Positions 39,233 through 50,684 are shown, numbered from the stretch's first letter. The stretch: 64,000 nt of DNA from Planctomycetota bacterium (GCA_029259635.1 JAJDEU010000028.1:80973-144972); one strand, 5' to 3'. Program-made: numbers and translations. Notes: generated by a model not told the origin, from the letters alone.

Positions 39233-42200
39233 CTAGAGGGTCGCCTTTTTCTGAAGTTCCATGTTGAGTCCCAGACCGCGGATCTCGTTGGTGAGCACCT
39301 CGAAGGAGACGGGCGTTCCCGGCTCCAAAATGTTGAGGCCCTTGACCATCGACTCGTAGATTTTCGTCCGTCCGTCGACATCGTCCGACTTGACGGTGAG
39401 CTGCTCCTGCAAGATGGCCGCAGCGCCGTAAGCCTCCAGCGCCCAGACCTCCATCTCACCGAATCGCTGGCCGCCGAATCGCGCCTTACCACCCAGCGGC
39501 TGCTGCGTGATCAAGCTGTACGGGCCGGTTGCCCGGGCGTGTACTTTCTGGTCGACCAAGTGGTGCAGCTTGAGCATGTACATGATCCCGACGGTCACGT
39601 CCTGCTCGAACTCCTGCCCGTTGCGTCCGTCGATGAGGCGGAACTTCCCGCTCGTCGGCATACCCGCCTCGGTCAGCTCCTTCTCGATCTCCGCTTCAGT
39701 GGCACCATCGAAGGAAGGCGTGTCATAGCGACGTCCCAACTTCTGACCGGCAAAGCCCAGGTGAGTTTCAAGGATCTGTCCAACGTTCATTCGACTGGGG
39801 ACACCCAGCGGGTTCAGAACGATTTGGACCGGCGTACCGTCTTCGAGATACGGCATGTCTTCCTGGGGCATGATCTTGGAGACCACACCCTTGTTGCCGT
39901 GACGGCCAGCCATCTTGTCTCCCACCGAGAGGTTGCGCTTGGTGGCGACGTAGACCTTGACCATTTCGAGGACGCCCGTGGGAAGCTCGTCACCGCGGCT
40001 GAGGCGGTTCACGACTTTGTTCTTCTCACTCTCGCGACTGTCGATGCGGGCTTGGTAGGCCTCGATAAGAGCGAGCGCCTTTTCGCGCTTGCCCTTGTCC
40101 GAGCACTCCTCGGAAGCGGCCAAGCTGATCAGCTTGACGCGACGCAGCTCGTCGAAGGTTGCCGTGTCGTCGAGCGATAGCGGCTTACCCGTCATGTCGT
40201 CCATCAACTCCAGGCCAAGAGCGCCCTGGACGTCGGAGAGCAACGTGGCCGTGTAGGAGCTGAAGGCCCGCAAGAAGTCTCGTTCCGCGTCGCGAATCTG
40301 AGCGAGAGCGCGTTGGCGCTCCTCGTCAGTCAGGTTCACGCGGCGCGAGTATTTCTGCGCGTCGATAACGACACCCTTACTGCCGGGCGGCATCGTAAGC
40401 GAGGCGTTCTTCACATCCACGCCCGCGCGACCAAAGATCGCGTGAAGCAGTTTCTCTTCGGGAGTGAGCTCACTCTTGCTCTTGGGCGCGACCTTGCCGA
40501 CCAGGACATCGCCCGCCATCACGCGCGTTCCCACGCGAATGATTCCGGTCTCGTCCAGGTTGCCGAGTGCCTTCTCCCCCACGTTGGGGATGTCGCAGGT
40601 GAACTCTTCCTTGCCGAGCTTCGTCTCGCGAATCTCGACGTCGTACTCCTCGATGTGAATCGAGGTGAACGTGTCGTCGCGTACGAGATTCTCGGAGATC
40701 AGGATCGCGTCCTCGTAGTTGAGGCCTTCCCAGGGCATGAACGCCACGACAATGTTTTTGCCGAGCGCCAAGACACCGTTGCTGGTCGCCGCGCCATCGG
40801 CGAGCAACTGACCGGCTACGATCTCGTCACCCTCATTGACGACAGGCTTTTGCGTCTGACAGGTCCGCTCGTTGAGCGCGCGACATTTCGTCAGGCGATA
40901 CTCGTCGGTGTCATTCACCAAAATCATTTGGCTATCGACATAGGTGACCGTGCCGGCCTTCTCGGCGCGCAGCAGCATGTCCGAGTTGGCGGCCACAACC
41001 GACTCCATCCCGGTGCCGACGATCGGCGGTTCCGTCTTGAGCAACGGGACAGCCTGCCTCTGCATGTTCGAGCCCATCAACGCGCGGTTGGCGTCGTCGT
41101 GCTCGAGGAACGGGATGAGCGCGGCAGAGATACCGACGATCTGCTTGGGAGAAACATCGACGTAGTCGATCTCGGAAGGCGGGACCTCGACGTTGTCGCC
41201 ATCGCGGCGAGCGAGTACCCGCTCGTCCGTCAGGTGATTGGTCTCGTCAATCTGGACGTCAGCCGGCGCGATAATCATGCCCAGCTCTTCGTCGGCGCGA
41301 AGGTAGGCGATTTCGTCGGTCATGAGCCCCTTCTTGCAACGCCGATAGGGCGCAACCAAGAAGCCGTAGCTGTCCAGCTTGGAGAAGACCGCCAAGGACG
41401 AGATCAAACCGATGTTGGATCCCTCGGGAGTCTCGATCGGGCAGAGGCGACCGTAGTGCGAGAGGTGGACGTCGCGGACGTCGAAGCCGGCGCGCTTGCG
41501 GTTGAGTCCGCCCGGACCCAGCGCCGAGAGGCGCCGCTCGTGAGTCAGCTGACTGAGCGGGTTGGTCTGGTCGACCACCTGACTCAGCTCGCCGCGACCG
41601 AAGAAGTAATCCACGGCGCTCGAAAAGGTCTTCGAGTTGATCAGGTTGCGGGGAGAGACCGTCTCAGGGTTCTCCAGGTTCATGCGCTCCTGCGCGGTTC
41701 GGCGCAGCTTGAGCAGTCCTTTGCGGAACTCCTCGGCAGCCAACTCCGCGACAGTCCGGACACGGCGATTGCCGAGGTTGTCGATATCGTCGATCTCGCC
41801 TTCGCCGTTGCGCAGAGCGAGCAAGTACTTGACCGAGTTCGTGATGTCCTGCGGCTGCAGGACCTGGGTCTTCTCGGGCACGTCCTGGTTAAACTTGCGA
41901 TTGAGACGGAAGCGTCCGACGCGTCCGAGGCGATAGCGCTGCGGATCGAAGAACTTCTCGTGGAAGAGATCGCGGGCTTTCTCAACCTGGGGCGGGTTGC
42001 CCGGACGAAGGCGGCTGTAGATCTTGAGCAGCGCTTCGTTGTGCGACTTGCAGGGATCCTCATGCAGCGTCTTGATCATCAACATGTCGAGATCCGACGG
42101 ATCTCCGGAGATGATCTCGACCTCGGCCAGGTCGCCGGCTGCGATCTCGAGAGCGGCGGTCTCGGGAATCGGGTGACCCGAGGGAACCAAGACTTCGCCC

Positions 42201-42946
42201 GTCTTGAGCACGACGACATCTCCGACTGCGATGCGGTCGGTGATCGCTTTTGCGAACGAGTTCTGCGTCTGCGTCTTGGTTTTCTTGACGACCTTTGTCT
42301 CGTAGAACATCCGCAGGATGTCCTGGTCGGTTCCGAGAGATTCGTCGAGTGCGCGCAGCAGGGTCACTGCAGAGAACTTGCCGGACTGGTCAATGCGGAC
42401 CGTCAAGATCTCCTTCTTGCTGACGTTCAGCTCGATCCACGACCCGCGCTCGGGAATGATCCAGCAGCTGTGCAGCTTGCGGTCGGTCGTCGCCGTATCG
42501 ACGAGGAAGTCGACGCCGGGCGAGCGGTGCAGCTGACTGACGATGACCCGCTCCGAGCCGTTGATGATGAGCTCGCCCCCACCGATCATGATCGGCAGCT
42601 CTCCGAGATAGACCTCCTCTTCGACGGGCTCCGGCTTAACCAGGCGCAAGCGCACCTTGAAGGGGTGTCCGAAGGTCAGGCGCAGCTTTCGGCACTCGTC
42701 GATCGTGTAGCGCGGCTTCCCCAGCTCGTAGCCGACGTACTCGAGGCACATCGTCTTGTCGTAGGAGTAGATCGGAAAGATCTCCTGAAGGAGCAACTCA
42801 AGCCCGGCAATCGGACGCGCCCCTTGAGGCACGTCGACGAGCAAGAAGTCCTTATAAGCCTTGGTCTGGATCTCGACCAAATTAGGAAGTTCGAGAACGT
42901 CCTTATAGGTTCCGAAACGATGAACAGGGAGCTGGGTGGTGGCCAT
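39233..42946 (-). CDS. rpoB: DNA-directed RNA polymerase subunit beta
   Basis: 1237 aa. It contains the fork loop and rifampicin region ([27 protein letters not shown]), [18 protein letters not shown], and the C-terminal [23 protein letters not shown]. In the rifampicin pocket Asp516, His526 and Ser531 (E. coli numbering) are kept, but Phe514 and Met515 are both Val and Gln510 is Glu. It is upstream of rpoC and 357 bp downstream of rplL. Confidence 0.97.
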   Translation of the reverse strand: MATTQLPVHRFGTYKDVLELPNLVEIQTKAYKDFLLVDVPQGARPIAGLELLLQEIFPIYSYDKTMCLEYVGYELGKPRYTIDECRKLRLTFGHPFKVRLRLVKPEPVEEEVYLGELPIMIGGGELIINGSERVIVSQLHRSPGVDFLVDTATTDRKLHSCWIIPERGSWIELNVSKKEILTVRIDQSGKFSAVTLLRALDESLGTDQDILRMFYETKVVKKTKTQTQNSFAKAITDRIAVGDVVVLKTGEVLVPSGHPIPETAALEIAAGDLAEVEIISGDPSDLDMLMIKTLHEDPCKSHNEALLKIYSRLRPGNPPQVEKARDLFHEKFFDPQRYRLGRVGRFRLNRKFNQDVPEKTQVLQPQDITNSVKYLLALRNGEGEIDDIDNLGNRRVRTVAELAAEEFRKGLLKLRRTAQERMNLENPETVSPRNLINSKTFSSAVDYFFGRGELSQVVDQTNPLSQLTHERRLSALGPGGLNRKRAGFDVRDVHLSHYGRLCPIETPEGSNIGLISSLAVFSKLDSYGFLVAPYRRCKKGLMTDEIAYLRADEELGMIIAPADVQIDETNHLTDERVLARRDGDNVEVPPSEIDYVDVSPKQIVGISAALIPFLEHDDANRALMGSNMQRQAVPLLKTEPPIVGTGMESVVAANSDMLLRAEKAGTVTYVDSQMILVNDTDEYRLTKCRALNERTCQTQKPVVNEGDEIVAGQLLADGAATSNGVLALGKNIVVAFMPWEGLNYEDAILISENLVRDDTFTSIHIEEYDVEIRETKLGKEEFTCDIPNVGEKALGNLDETGIIRVGTRVMAGDVLVGKVAPKSKSELTPEEKLLHAIFGRAGVDVKNASLTMPPGSKGVVIDAQKYSRRVNLTDEERQRALAQIRDAERDFLRAFSSYTATLLSDVQGALGLELMDDMTGKPLSLDDTATFDELRRVKLISLAASEECSDKGKREKALALIEAYQARIDSRESEKNKVVNRLSRGDELPTGVLEMVKVYVATKRNLSVGDKMAGRHGNKGVVSKIMPQEDMPYLEDGTPVQIVLNPLGVPSRMNVGQILETHLGFAGQKLGRRYDTPSFDGATEAEIEKELTEAGMPTSGKFRLIDGRNGQEFEQDVTVGIMYMLKLHHLVDQKVHARATGPYSLITQQPLGGKARFGGQRFGEMEVWALEAYGAAAILQEQLTVKSDDVDGRTKIYESMVKGLNILEPGTPVSFEVLTNEIRGLGLNMELQKKATL

Positions 42947-43236
42947 AGAGCGTCACTCAGAGGCTGGAAAGGTTCACTCGAGACTTCGAAATTGAAGCCC
43001 GAATTCCTTCCGAGAAAACGGCGGTGAAACTGGAACGCGATCCGGATAGACCGCGCTCGTCGCGTGTGGACGAAACAGGTACGCAGCGCGAAACCAACGC
43101 AACCGCACTCGAAAGCCGCTGGGGCAGTCGAAGCAGAGCGAGGCCTCTACGCTGTCGCACGTGAATCGTGAATAGGAAGCTCGATAACGAGGATTTCAAG
43201 CGCCGGGCGGCCACACCGATTCGATGCTCAAGCCGG

Positions 43237-43260
43237 AGAGCTGCGGATTTCCGCAGCTCT
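43237..43260. other. Perfect 11-bp hairpin in the rplL-rpoB spacer
   Basis: AGAGCTGCGGA and TCCGCAGCTCT flank a TT loop in the 357-bp space after rplL. On the coding (minus) strand no T-run follows, so it is better read as an attenuator or RNase processing site, like the one between rplL and rpoB in E. coli, than as a full terminator. The rest of the spacer shows nothing I can name. Confidence 0.5.
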
Positions 43261-43303
43261 TTTGGATTGAGATCGATGAAGCGGCTCACCGAGCGCGTCG
43301 AAA

Positions 43304-43711
43304 TCACTTGATCTCGACTTCGCCGCCGGCACCCTCGAGCTGGGTCTTCATGGCTTCGGCGTCCTCTTTGGACACACCTTCCTTGACCGCTCCCGGGGCA
43401 CCGTCGACGACGGCTTTCGCTTCCTTGAGGCCCAGGCCAGTGATGGCTCGAACCTCTTTGATGACTTGGATTTTCTTGTCGCCAGCGGCCTTGAGGATGA
43501 CGTCGAAAGACGTCTTCTCTTCGGCGGCATCTCCACCGCCTCCACCACCGCCAGCGGCGGCTACGGCGACGGGTGCGGCGGCACTGACGCCCCACTTGCC
43601 TTCCAGGTACTTGACCAGGGTTGAGGCTTGCAGCAGGGACAATCCATCAAGCTTGTCGGCAAACTCTTGGAGTTCAGCCTCGAGCTCGACAGTGGTTGCT
43701 TCTTCGGACAT
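43304..43711 (-). CDS. rplL: 50S ribosomal protein L7/L12
   Basis: 135 aa. The N-terminal L10-binding helices ([25 protein letters not shown]), a flexible hinge with Ala then a run of seven Gly, and the C-terminal factor-recruiting domain ([34 protein letters not shown]) are present. The glycine hinge is longer than usual. It is 104 bp after rplJ. Confidence 0.97.
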   Translation of the reverse strand: MSEEATTVELEAELQEFADKLDGLSLLQASTLVKYLEGKWGVSAAAPVAVAAAGGGGGGGDAAEEKTSFDVILKAAGDKKIQVIKEVRAITGLGLKEAKAVVDGAPGAVKEGVSKEDAEAMKTQLEGAGGEVEIK

Positions 43712-43815
43712 GAGTCGGGTCTCCTAACAAAAATTTTCGAGCGGTGAGTGATTGAAACACGCCATTGACCCGTACTCGGGGAGCCAACAGCGTAGAAGAT
43801 CTACGGGGAGCGTTC

Positions 43816-44355
43816 CTACTCGCTCCCCCCGTCGCCACCAGAGGCGTCGACGTGGGCTTGAAGGACGCGCACCAGTGCACCCGTGGGAGCATTGATGACG
43901 CCTACCAGCGTGCGGGCCGGTGCACTGAGAACGCCGAGAATCATGGCGCGCAGAGTGTCTTTATCCGGAATCTGAGCCAGGTCCAGCGCCTTCTTGGCAT
44001 CGAGGACTTCGCCCTCGAGCAAGCCGGCGCGGAAATCGACTTTGCCCTCTTTACGAGCATCCGAATCCTTGACGACCTTGGCGGCGTGAATGGCGTGTTC
44101 GGGCGGACCACAGGCAATCGCGACATTGCCTTTGAAGACATCCTCCGGCACTTCCACGCCGCAGTCCTTCAAGGCCAACTTCGCGAGAGAGTTGCGCACC
44201 ATGTGGAGTCGGACACCTCCCTCGGCGAGCGAATTGCGAAAAGCCTCGCTCTCGGCGACCGTGAGACCGCCAAGCGAAACGATGACCATGCTGTCGGATT
44301 CCTTGAGCGAACTGGTCAGCTCGCGAAGAACCATCTTGTTGACAAAACTAGGCAT
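43816..44355 (-). CDS. rplJ: 50S ribosomal protein L10
   Basis: 179 aa, starting MPSFVNKMVLRELTSSLKES. The globular domain (LAEGGVRLHMVRNSLAKLAL) and C-terminal helix that carries the L7/L12 dimers are present. In many bacteria L10(L12) complexes repress this unit. The start follows rplA after three bases. Confidence 0.95.
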   Translation of the reverse strand: MPSFVNKMVLRELTSSLKESDSMVIVSLGGLTVAESEAFRNSLAEGGVRLHMVRNSLAKLALKDCGVEVPEDVFKGNVAIACGPPEHAIHAAKVVKDSDARKEGKVDFRAGLLEGEVLDAKKALDLAQIPDKDTLRAMILGVLSAPARTLVGVINAPTGALVRVLQAHVDASGGDGGSE

Positions 44356-44358
44356 TGC

Positions 44359-45045
44359 TCAACCCTCGTAATGAATGTTGGCGCCAGGGCCCATGGTGGT
44401 ACTGATCGATATACGACGCAAAAACTCGCCTTTGACGGCTGCGGGGCGCATGCCGCCCAGGTGCTCGAGGAAGGCGCTTAGGTTGGCTTCCAAATCGGCG
44501 ACCGGGAACGAGCACTTGCCAAGCGGCGCGTGAACATTTCCACCGGGGTCGGTGCGGAACTCGACCTTGCCGGCCTTGAACTCGGTGACGGCTTTCGCGA
44601 CATCAGGCGTAACCGTTCCGGACTTGGGGCTGGGCATCTTGCCCTGCGGACCGAGCACGCGTCCCAGCTTGCCGACGTGACGCATCATGTCCGGGCTGGC
44701 GATGACCACGTCAAAGTCCATCCAGCCACCTGCGATCTTGTCCGCTAGGTCTCCGCTTCCAACGACGTCGGCTCCGGCTGCCGTAGCGGCATCGGCCTTG
44801 TCGCCTTCTGCGAATACGACAACGGTAACGTCCTTGCCGAGTCCTTTCGGGAGCGAGACCGCGCCACGAACCAGCTGGTCCGATTTGCGCGGATCGATGC
44901 CGAGGCGAACGACAACATCGACGCTCTCGTCAAACTTGGCTCCGGGCAACTCCTTGAGAATGGAGATGGCCTCGGTCGGAGCGTAGGTCTGCGAGCGATC
45001 AATGCGCTCGGCCGCGGCCGTATATCTCTTGCTGCGCTTAGTCAT
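44359..45045 (-). CDS. rplA: 50S ribosomal protein L1
   Basis: 228 aa. It has the two-domain L1 fold with [18 protein letters not shown] and the C-terminal [17 protein letters not shown]. It forms the mobile stalk at the E site and represses the rplKA unit in E. coli. It is four bases after rplK. Confidence 0.97.
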   Translation of the reverse strand: MTKRSKRYTAAAERIDRSQTYAPTEAISILKELPGAKFDESVDVVVRLGIDPRKSDQLVRGAVSLPKGLGKDVTVVVFAEGDKADAATAAGADVVGSGDLADKIAGGWMDFDVVIASPDMMRHVGKLGRVLGPQGKMPSPKSGTVTPDVAKAVTEFKAGKVEFRTDPGGNVHAPLGKCSFPVADLEANLSAFLEHLGGMRPAAVKGEFLRRISISTTMGPGANIHYEG

Positions 45046-45049
45046 GGTC

Positions 45050-45475
45050 TCAGCTCACCACTTCGATGCCCGCGGAGCGGGCTGTTCCTTCAATGATGCG
45101 GCAGGCGTGCTCGACGTCCCGCGCATTGAGGTCCTGCATCTTCATTGCAGCGATCTCCTCGACCTGTGCACGGGTAACGCTACCCGCGATTTCGGTCCCG
45201 ACGTTTCCGGCCGCTTTCTCGATTCCAGCCGCCTTCTTCAGGAGCACCGATGCCGGCGGTGACTTGAGAATGAAGTCGAAGCTCTTGTCTTTGTAGACGG
45301 AAATCTCGACGGGAATAATGAGCCCCATCTGTTCCCGCGTGCGGTCGTTGAATTCTTTAACAAACTGCGCGATGTTCACACCGTGCGAGCCGAGAGCCGG
45401 CCCGACCGGCGGAGCCGGTGTGGCCTGCCCAGCGGGGCACTGCAGTTTGATCTTGCCTGTGACTTCTTTAGCCAT
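45050..45475 (-). CDS. rplK: 50S ribosomal protein L11
   Basis: 141 aa, starting [29 protein letters not shown]. The N-terminal proline-rich thiostrepton-site loop and C-terminal rRNA-binding domain are standard. It supports the GTPase centre. It follows nusG by 62 bp. Confidence 0.97.
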   Translation of the reverse strand: MAKEVTGKIKLQCPAGQATPAPPVGPALGSHGVNIAQFVKEFNDRTREQMGLIIPVEISVYKDKSFDFILKSPPASVLLKKAAGIEKAAGNVGTEIAGSVTRAQVEEIAAMKMQDLNARDVEHACRIIEGTARSAGIEVVS

Positions 45476-45537
45476 TTCGCTACTCCAAGGTTGGATCGAG
45501 CCCCCGCGACGAAACCGTCACGACGGACACTGGTCGT

Positions 45538-46089
45538 TTAGACCGCCTCGACCTCCCAATACTCCAGTTCAACAGGGGTGGGGCGACCAAAGATGGTCAC
45601 GATGACTCGAACAGTTCCCTTGTCGGGATTGATGTCTTCGACCGCACCATCGAAGCCATCGAAGGCTCCCGATTTGATGCGAACCATGTCACCCTTGCTC
45701 AAGTTGATTTTGACTTGCGGACGCGTCTCGTTGTCCGACATGCGCGCGAGAATGCTGGAGACTTCCGCTTCCGTTAGCGGGCTAGCCTCTCCCCCGGACC
45801 CGAGGAAATCCCCGAATCCGCGTGTTTCTTTCAGTACCGAACGCGCCTTCACAACACGCGGGCTCTCTTCGTCGATCAGATCGGCCTGAACCATCAGGTA
45901 GCCCGGGTAGAGCTTGCGGCTGACGATCTTTCGGTCCCCGCCCTTCATGACGGTCACGCGCTCGAAGGGCACCAAGATCTGAGGCACGACGTCTTGCACG
46001 CCAGCCACGTTGATTCGGTTTTCAAGCTGCTTGCGAATCGAGTCCTCGCGACCCGACTGGCAGCGAACGAAGTACCACTTTAGTCCCAT
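45538..46089 (-). CDS. nusG: Transcription termination/antitermination protein NusG
   Basis: 183 aa. The NGN domain starts MGLKWYFVRCQSGREDSIRKQLE and the KOW domain is FSKGDMVRIKSGAFDGFDGAVEDI-like. It binds the RNA polymerase clamp, and Rho or S10 through the KOW domain. It abuts secE (one base between), the usual pairing. Confidence 0.96.
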   Translation of the reverse strand: MGLKWYFVRCQSGREDSIRKQLENRINVAGVQDVVPQILVPFERVTVMKGGDRKIVSRKLYPGYLMVQADLIDEESPRVVKARSVLKETRGFGDFLGSGGEASPLTEAEVSSILARMSDNETRPQVKINLSKGDMVRIKSGAFDGFDGAVEDINPDKGTVRVIVTIFGRPTPVELEYWEVEAV

Positions 46090-46090
46090 A

Positions 46091-46528
46091 TCAGGTCCCC
46101 GGTCCCAAGAGGATGCGAGTGAAGACTCGACCGAGAAGCCAGTCCGCTCCGGCCAAGAAGCCCATCAGCGAGATGACAAAGATGATGACGACCGTAGAGG
46201 AGTTGGTGACTTCCTCGAGTGTCGGCCAAGTCACTTTCTTCAGCTCGGCCTCCGTGTCGATCAATAGATCGGCAGTCTTGGATCGTTGCTGCCACCTATG
46301 GATGATGAAGACGATGACCCCGAGCAGAGCCGTCGAGATCAAGAAGGCACTCGAGAGCTTCACACTGACCACGGGAATCACGATCCCCGCGATCGCCTCG
46401 TCCATCGACGGAAAGTTCGCAGTGAGCGTCGTGTGCAGCGACGTGCAGCCGAACAACGCCAAGAGTGCACAGGACCAAAAGGCCGCCATGCGAACCATCC
46501 GTCCTTGTTCTGGCTTGTAGCTAGTCAT
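46091..46528 (-). CDS. secE: Preprotein translocase subunit SecE, three-helix form
   Basis: 145 aa with three predicted membrane segments (about 12-32, 48-76, 111-131). The conserved amphipathic helix and hinge are TEAELKKVTWPTLEEVTNS, followed by the essential last segment. Many bacteria have only the last helix; this resembles the E. coli length. It clamps SecY. It precedes nusG. Confidence 0.92.
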   Translation of the reverse strand: MTSYKPEQGRMVRMAAFWSCALLALFGCTSLHTTLTANFPSMDEAIAGIVIPVVSVKLSSAFLISTALLGVIVFIIHRWQQRSKTADLLIDTEAELKKVTWPTLEEVTNSSTVVIIFVISLMGFLAGADWLLGRVFTRILLGPGT

Positions 46529-46729
46529 GCTCTCTGGAATCCGGTGGTAGTCGAGCGGCGAGCCGCTCGAGTGATGCCCGTGGGCGAAGTGGGCTCGACG
46601 GTGGGCGTCCGCGCGAAAAGGCGAGGGCGCGATCCTGTCGAGCGATGAATGGTTGGAGTGGCAGTGCGGTGCGGAGAGAAGCTGTGCTCTTCGATCGCAA
46701 CGACCGAAAAGAGCGCCTGTCGAACTAGA

Positions 46730-46888
46730 CTAGAGCTTGCGTTCCTTGTGGCTCGTGTGCTTGCGACAGAAGCTGCAGTACTTGCTCTTCTCGAGCTTGT
46801 AGGCGGCCTTTTGGCGCTTGTGCGTCGTGTAGTTCCGATTCCGGCACTCCGTGCACACGAGAAAGACGTAGCGTTCCTTGATCTTCAT
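46730..46888 (-). CDS. rpmG: 50S ribosomal protein L33, zinc-binding form
   Basis: A 52-aa protein starting MKIKERYVFLVCTECRNRNY. Zinc ligands are CTEC and CSFC. It ends KHTSHKERKL. It lies between tuf and secE, a common place. A tRNA-Trp, frequent here in other bacteria, was not seen in the 201-bp gap to secE. Confidence 0.95.
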   Translation of the reverse strand: MKIKERYVFLVCTECRNRNYTTHKRQKAAYKLEKSKYCSFCRKHTSHKERKL

Positions 46889-47058
46889 ATCGAAAAGCGA
46901 TCTGCGCTGGGTTGGGGTTTCGGCCCCGCTGCCCTAGCGCGAGGAAAAGTAGATCGGCGGAACGCCCCACACCTGCTGAGCGGGAGACTGGGCGGGAGTC
47001 GCTCTCTTTCGAGAGCTGGTGCAGGGCGCACCGCCGGGGTTGGACTACTCGGTGTGGA

Positions 47059-48267
47059 CTACTCGATGACCTTGGTCACGACGCCTGCACCGACCGTGCG
47101 GCCACCTTCGCGGATTGCGAAGCGGAGCTGCTCGTCCATCGCGATGGGAGTGTTCAGGGTCACTTCCATCTTGACGTTGTCGCCAGGCATGCACATTTCT
47201 GCGCCGCCGAGAAGGTTCGCCGAGCCCGTCACGTCCGTGGTGCGGAAGTAAAACTGCGGGCGGTAACCCGAGAAGAACGGCGTGTGACGGCCACCCTCTT
47301 CCTTCGACAGGACGTAGACCTCAGCTTCGAACTTGGTGTGCGGAGTGATGGTGCCCGGCTTGGCCAGAACCATTCCACGCTGCAAGTCCTTCTTGTCGAT
47401 ACCGCGGACGAGCACACCGACGTTGTCGCCAGCGCGACCTTCGTCGAGCAGTTTCTGGAACATCTCGACACCGGTGCAGGTTGTCTTCTGGATCTCTTCG
47501 CGCAGGCCGACGATTTCCATCGGGTCACCGACGTTGATCACGCCAGCCTCGATACGACCGGTTCCGACCGTACCGCGACCTTTGATCGAGAACACGTCCT
47601 CGACCGGCATGATGAAGTTCTTGTCGATCGCACGCTCGGGCTGCGGAATGAAGGTGTCGACCGCTTCCATGAGCTCGCGAAGCGGCTGGAAGACGTCGTC
47701 GTCCACGCTCGTCTCCGCGTCCATGGCGTTCATAGCGGCGAGAGCCGAACCGCGAACGATGGGCGTGTCGTCCCCCGGGAACTCGTACTTGTCGAGCAGC
47801 TCGCGGATCTCCATCTCGACCAGGTCGAGGAGCTCCGGGTCGTCGACTTGGTCGACTTTGTTCATGAAGACCACGATGGCCGGCACGTTCACCTGACGCG
47901 CGAGCAGGATGTGCTCACGAGTCTGCGGCATCGGACCGTCCGAAGCGGAGACCACCAGGATGGCGCCGTCCATTTGCGCCGCACCGGTGATCATGTTCTT
48001 CACGTAGTCGGCGTGCCCGGGGCAGTCGACGTGTGCGTAGTGACGATTCTCGGACTCGTACTCGACGTGTGCCGTTGAAATCGTGATACCCCGTGCTTTT
48101 TCCTCGGGGGCTTTGTCGATCTCGTCGAAGGCCATCGCTTTCGCCAAGCCCCGGGAGGCTTGGTAGCGGCAGATAGCCGAGGTCAGAGTCGTCTTGCCGT
48201 GGTCAACGTGACCAATAGTCCCGACGTTGCAGTGGGGCTTGGTCCTCTCGAAGGTTTCCTTAGCCAT
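47059..48267 (-). CDS. tuf: Elongation factor Tu
   Basis: 402 aa from the ATG at 48267 ([30 protein letters not shown]). G motifs are [23 protein letters not shown] and NKVD. Domains II and III are complete to [11 protein letters not shown]. It delivers aminoacyl-tRNA. The open frame continues upstream to 48384 without homology. It is the last gene of a four-tRNA-tuf unit matching the E. coli tufB arrangement. No second tuf is in the window. Confidence 0.97.
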   Translation of the reverse strand: MAKETFERTKPHCNVGTIGHVDHGKTTLTSAICRYQASRGLAKAMAFDEIDKAPEEKARGITISTAHVEYESENRHYAHVDCPGHADYVKNMITGAAQMDGAILVVSASDGPMPQTREHILLARQVNVPAIVVFMNKVDQVDDPELLDLVEMEIRELLDKYEFPGDDTPIVRGSALAAMNAMDAETSVDDDVFQPLRELMEAVDTFIPQPERAIDKNFIMPVEDVFSIKGRGTVGTGRIEAGVINVGDPMEIVGLREEIQKTTCTGVEMFQKLLDEGRAGDNVGVLVRGIDKKDLQRGMVLAKPGTITPHTKFEAEVYVLSKEEGGRHTPFFSGYRPQFYFRTTDVTGSANLLGGAEMCMPGDNVKMEVTLNTPIAMDEQLRFAIREGGRTVGAGVVTKVIE

Positions 48268-48345
48268 GTCTGATATTCGCGCTCTGTGGGCCAAGGCCCG
48301 AACTGCGGTGGTTGGGTTGAAGTAGAAACTGATGGGATCTGCACT

Positions 48346-48392
48346 CCCCCACAGTGGGGGCGAGCAGTGACTTCCGCGGTGCAAGCACCGCG
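48346..48392 (-). promoter_or_regulatory. Two strong hairpins in the tuf leader
   Basis: CCCCCAC-A-GTGGGGG (48346-48360) and CGCGGTGC-AA-GCACCGCG (48375-48392) lie between tRNA-Thr(GGT) and tuf. No T-run follows either on the coding strand. They may be processing sites separating tRNA from mRNA, or leader structure. Confidence 0.5.
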
Positions 48393-48487
48393 AGAGCCTT
48401 TAAAAAAATAGAATTGTGATCGGTTGAGAGAGTTGCCCCTTGTCGCGGAGCAGGTCGCCTACAGCCTTGTCGACTGCTGCCTCGATG

Positions 48488-48562
<75 letters not shown>

Positions 48563-48702
48563 CACCTTGACCCCTTGCGGGATCAAGCTGACCGAGGTGG
48601 ACCTGGCTACTGGACTCCTTCCGCGCCAACCCGTTCGGGGGCAGCGGTGAGGACACTGTGTTTGCTTGGAGCGCTGTACTTACGTGGAGCGCAGCGTGTG
48701 CG

Positions 48703-48776
48703 TGGAGCGGGCGATGGGAATCGAACCCACGCGTTCAGCTTGGAAGGCTGACGTTCTACCATTGAACTACGCCCGC
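48703..48776 (-). tRNA. tRNA-Gly(TCC)
   Basis: 74 nt, starting GCGGGCGTAGTTCAATGG. Anticodon loop CTTCCAA gives TCC. T-arm TGGGTTCGATTCCCA, CCA encoded. It matches the position of E. coli glyT. Confidence 0.97.
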
Positions 48777-48945
48777 GCTGTGCCTGAGTGGCTGTGCCTT
48801 TCTGTCACCCCCACTCGGGGGGCAATCGAAGGCCAACTTGATTGGGGGCTCTCGCTCGGATGCGTTGGATGCGGAGACGGGTGCAGTGGAATCTCAATCC
48901 TCTCGAAACCACTCTCGGCATCGGAGGCGGAGAGGGAACTTCTAG

Positions 48946-49030
<85 letters not shown>

Positions 49031-49308
49031 GACTCTTTGCGTGAGGCGCAAAGAGTGGCTCTGTTCGCTGACGAGTGCTCCGGTTGGCGGAGCCCCTGCG
49101 GCAAACATGCTCGCACACTCTTCCCCAGAGGAGACCTCCGAGAGAGCGCGCGAATCTGCACCCAGACGTCCGGTACAAACACGCTTGGTGCAAGCCAAGC
49201 GCTTCCGTCCAGTCCAGGTCGTGTCTCGTTTCCAGTGAGCAAACTCAAGGGGCAATCCCCAAGAGGTGTACAAGCGTCTCTCTATCCGCGCGGAGTCGTC
49301 TTCTGTCG

Positions 49309-49384
49309 TGGAGCCAGCGGTGGGAATCGAACCCACAACCTCCTGATTACAAATCAGGTGCTCTGCCAATTGAGCCACGCTGGC
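49309..49384 (-). tRNA. tRNA-Thr(TGT)
   Basis: 76 nt, starting GCCAGCGTGGCTCAATTGG. The anticodon loop in CTGATTTGTAATCAG gives TGT. T-arm GTGGGTTCGATTCCCAC, CCA encoded. It is the first gene of the tRNA-tuf unit (E. coli thrU position). Confidence 0.97.
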
Positions 49385-49470
49385 CTGATCGGAAGACCTG
49401 ATCGGCGCGACAGATGAGCGAGAGAGGATTCGGGGACCGCGAACGTCCCGCAGCGGAAAGTGAGCCGCAC

Positions 49471-49498
49471 ATATTAGTGACGGCGGTTCGGGATTCAA
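49471..49498 (-). promoter_or_regulatory. Candidate sigma-70-type promoter for the tRNA-tuf unit
   Basis: On the minus strand: TTGAAT (complement of 49493-49498), 16-bp spacer, TAATAT (complement of 49471-49476). It starts about 80 nt before tRNA-Thr(TGT). It lies just downstream of the aroC stop at 49530. Confidence 0.65.
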
Positions 49499-49529
49499 CC
49501 GGCACAAGGGATATTTAGCTGGGAATCTC

Positions 49530-50684
49530 TTAAAGCTCTAAAAGTCTTTGCCGATGGGCTTCGAAAGCTCCCCGCACCTCATCCATGGAATCCCCGCCGA
49601 ACTTCGAGAGGAAAGCGGCGGTCAGCTCGAGGACGACCATCGCCTCCCCCACCACGCTGGCAGCCGGAACGGAGGTCACATCGGAGCGCTGGTAGGTCGC
49701 GGTGACCGGCTCGCCCGATTCGAAATCCACGGTGGGCAGCCCTCTTCGCAGGGTGGGAATGGGCTTCATCGCCACCCGGCAGACCAGCTCCTCTCCGGTC
49801 GTCATCCCGCCTTCCAGGCCTCCGGCGCGGTTGGTCGAGCGCCGAAAACGCCCATAGCCCTTGCCCGTGGTCACGTCGGCCGCAGGCACGATCGCATCGT
49901 GCACCTCGGAGCCGGGCCGGCGCGCGGACTCGAACCCGAGCCCGAACTCCACGGCCTTCATGGCCGGAATCGAAAGCAGCGCCCCGCCGATTCGCGCGGT
50001 CAACCGCTCCGCACCGCTCGAGTAGCCACCCAACCCCGGCGGGAGGCCGAGAGCCCGAACCTCGAAGATCCCGCCGAGCGTGTCCTTAGCCTCGCGCGCT
50101 TCGTCGACGCGCGCCCGGAAGGCAGCCTCGCTCCCCGGGTCCAGCGCCTGAAAGTCGCTGGCTTCTCGAATTCGCTCGCGCTCCAAACCCGCGCTATTAA
50201 AGGTCTCATCGGGAACGGCGACTCCGCCGAGCTCGACCACGTGGGCGAAGACCTCGATGTCGAACTGCTCGAGCACCTGCCTCGCGATTCCGGCCAAGGC
50301 CACTCGAGCGGCAGTCTCGCGAGCGCTGGCTCGCTCCAGTACGGCCCGCGGATCGCGCATGCCCAACTTTTGACAGCCGGCCAGGTCCGCGTGACCCGGC
50401 CTCGGATTGGTCGGCACCGGCAATTCTTCGATCGAGTGATCGCGGTTCTCGATCGTGAAGGAGATCGGCGAGCCCAGGGTCACACCCGCTCGCGTTCCCG
50501 AGCAGAGCTCCACGCGATCCCGCTCCAGCTGCATCCGCGCACCGCGGCCATGCCCCGCTTGCCGTCGAGCGAGCTCGCGATCGACCCGCTCGAGGTCCAA
50601 CTCGAGCCCAGCGGGAACGCCTTCCAGGATGGCGAGCAGGCGCTTGCCGTGAGACTCGCCAGCGGTGGTCCAGGTGAGATTCAT
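49530..50684 (-). CDS. aroC: Chorismate synthase
   Basis: 384 aa from the ATG at 50684 (MNLTWTTAGESHGKRLLAILEGVPAG). It has RPGHADLAGCQKLGMRDPRAVLERASARETAARVA and GGMTTGEELVCRVAMKPIPT, both family signatures for FMN and EPSP binding. It makes chorismate from EPSP as the last shikimate step. It is 48 bp after mutS2. No other aro gene is in the window. Confidence 0.96.
   Translation of the reverse strand: MNLTWTTAGESHGKRLLAILEGVPAGLELDLERVDRELARRQAGHGRGARMQLERDRVELCSGTRAGVTLGSPISFTIENRDHSIEELPVPTNPRPGHADLAGCQKLGMRDPRAVLERASARETAARVALAGIARQVLEQFDIEVFAHVVELGGVAVPDETFNSAGLERERIREASDFQALDPGSEAAFRARVDEAREAKDTLGGIFEVRALGLPPGLGGYSSGAERLTARIGGALLSIPAMKAVEFGLGFESARRPGSEVHDAIVPAADVTTGKGYGRFRRSTNRAGGLEGGMTTGEELVCRVAMKPIPTLRRGLPTVDFESGEPVTATYQRSDVTSVPAASVVGEAMVVLELTAAFLSKFGGDSMDEVRGAFEAHRQRLLEL

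Noticed and set aside
40313..43027. 904-codon open frame antisense to rpoB
   Set aside because: It mirrors rpoB codons in a high-GC gene, has no ribosome site and resembles no family. Similar 520-750-codon frames lie antisense to rpoC.
46529..46729. tRNA-Trp between rpmG and secE
   Set aside because: This tRNA is common at that site, but no cloverleaf or T-arm consensus is present.
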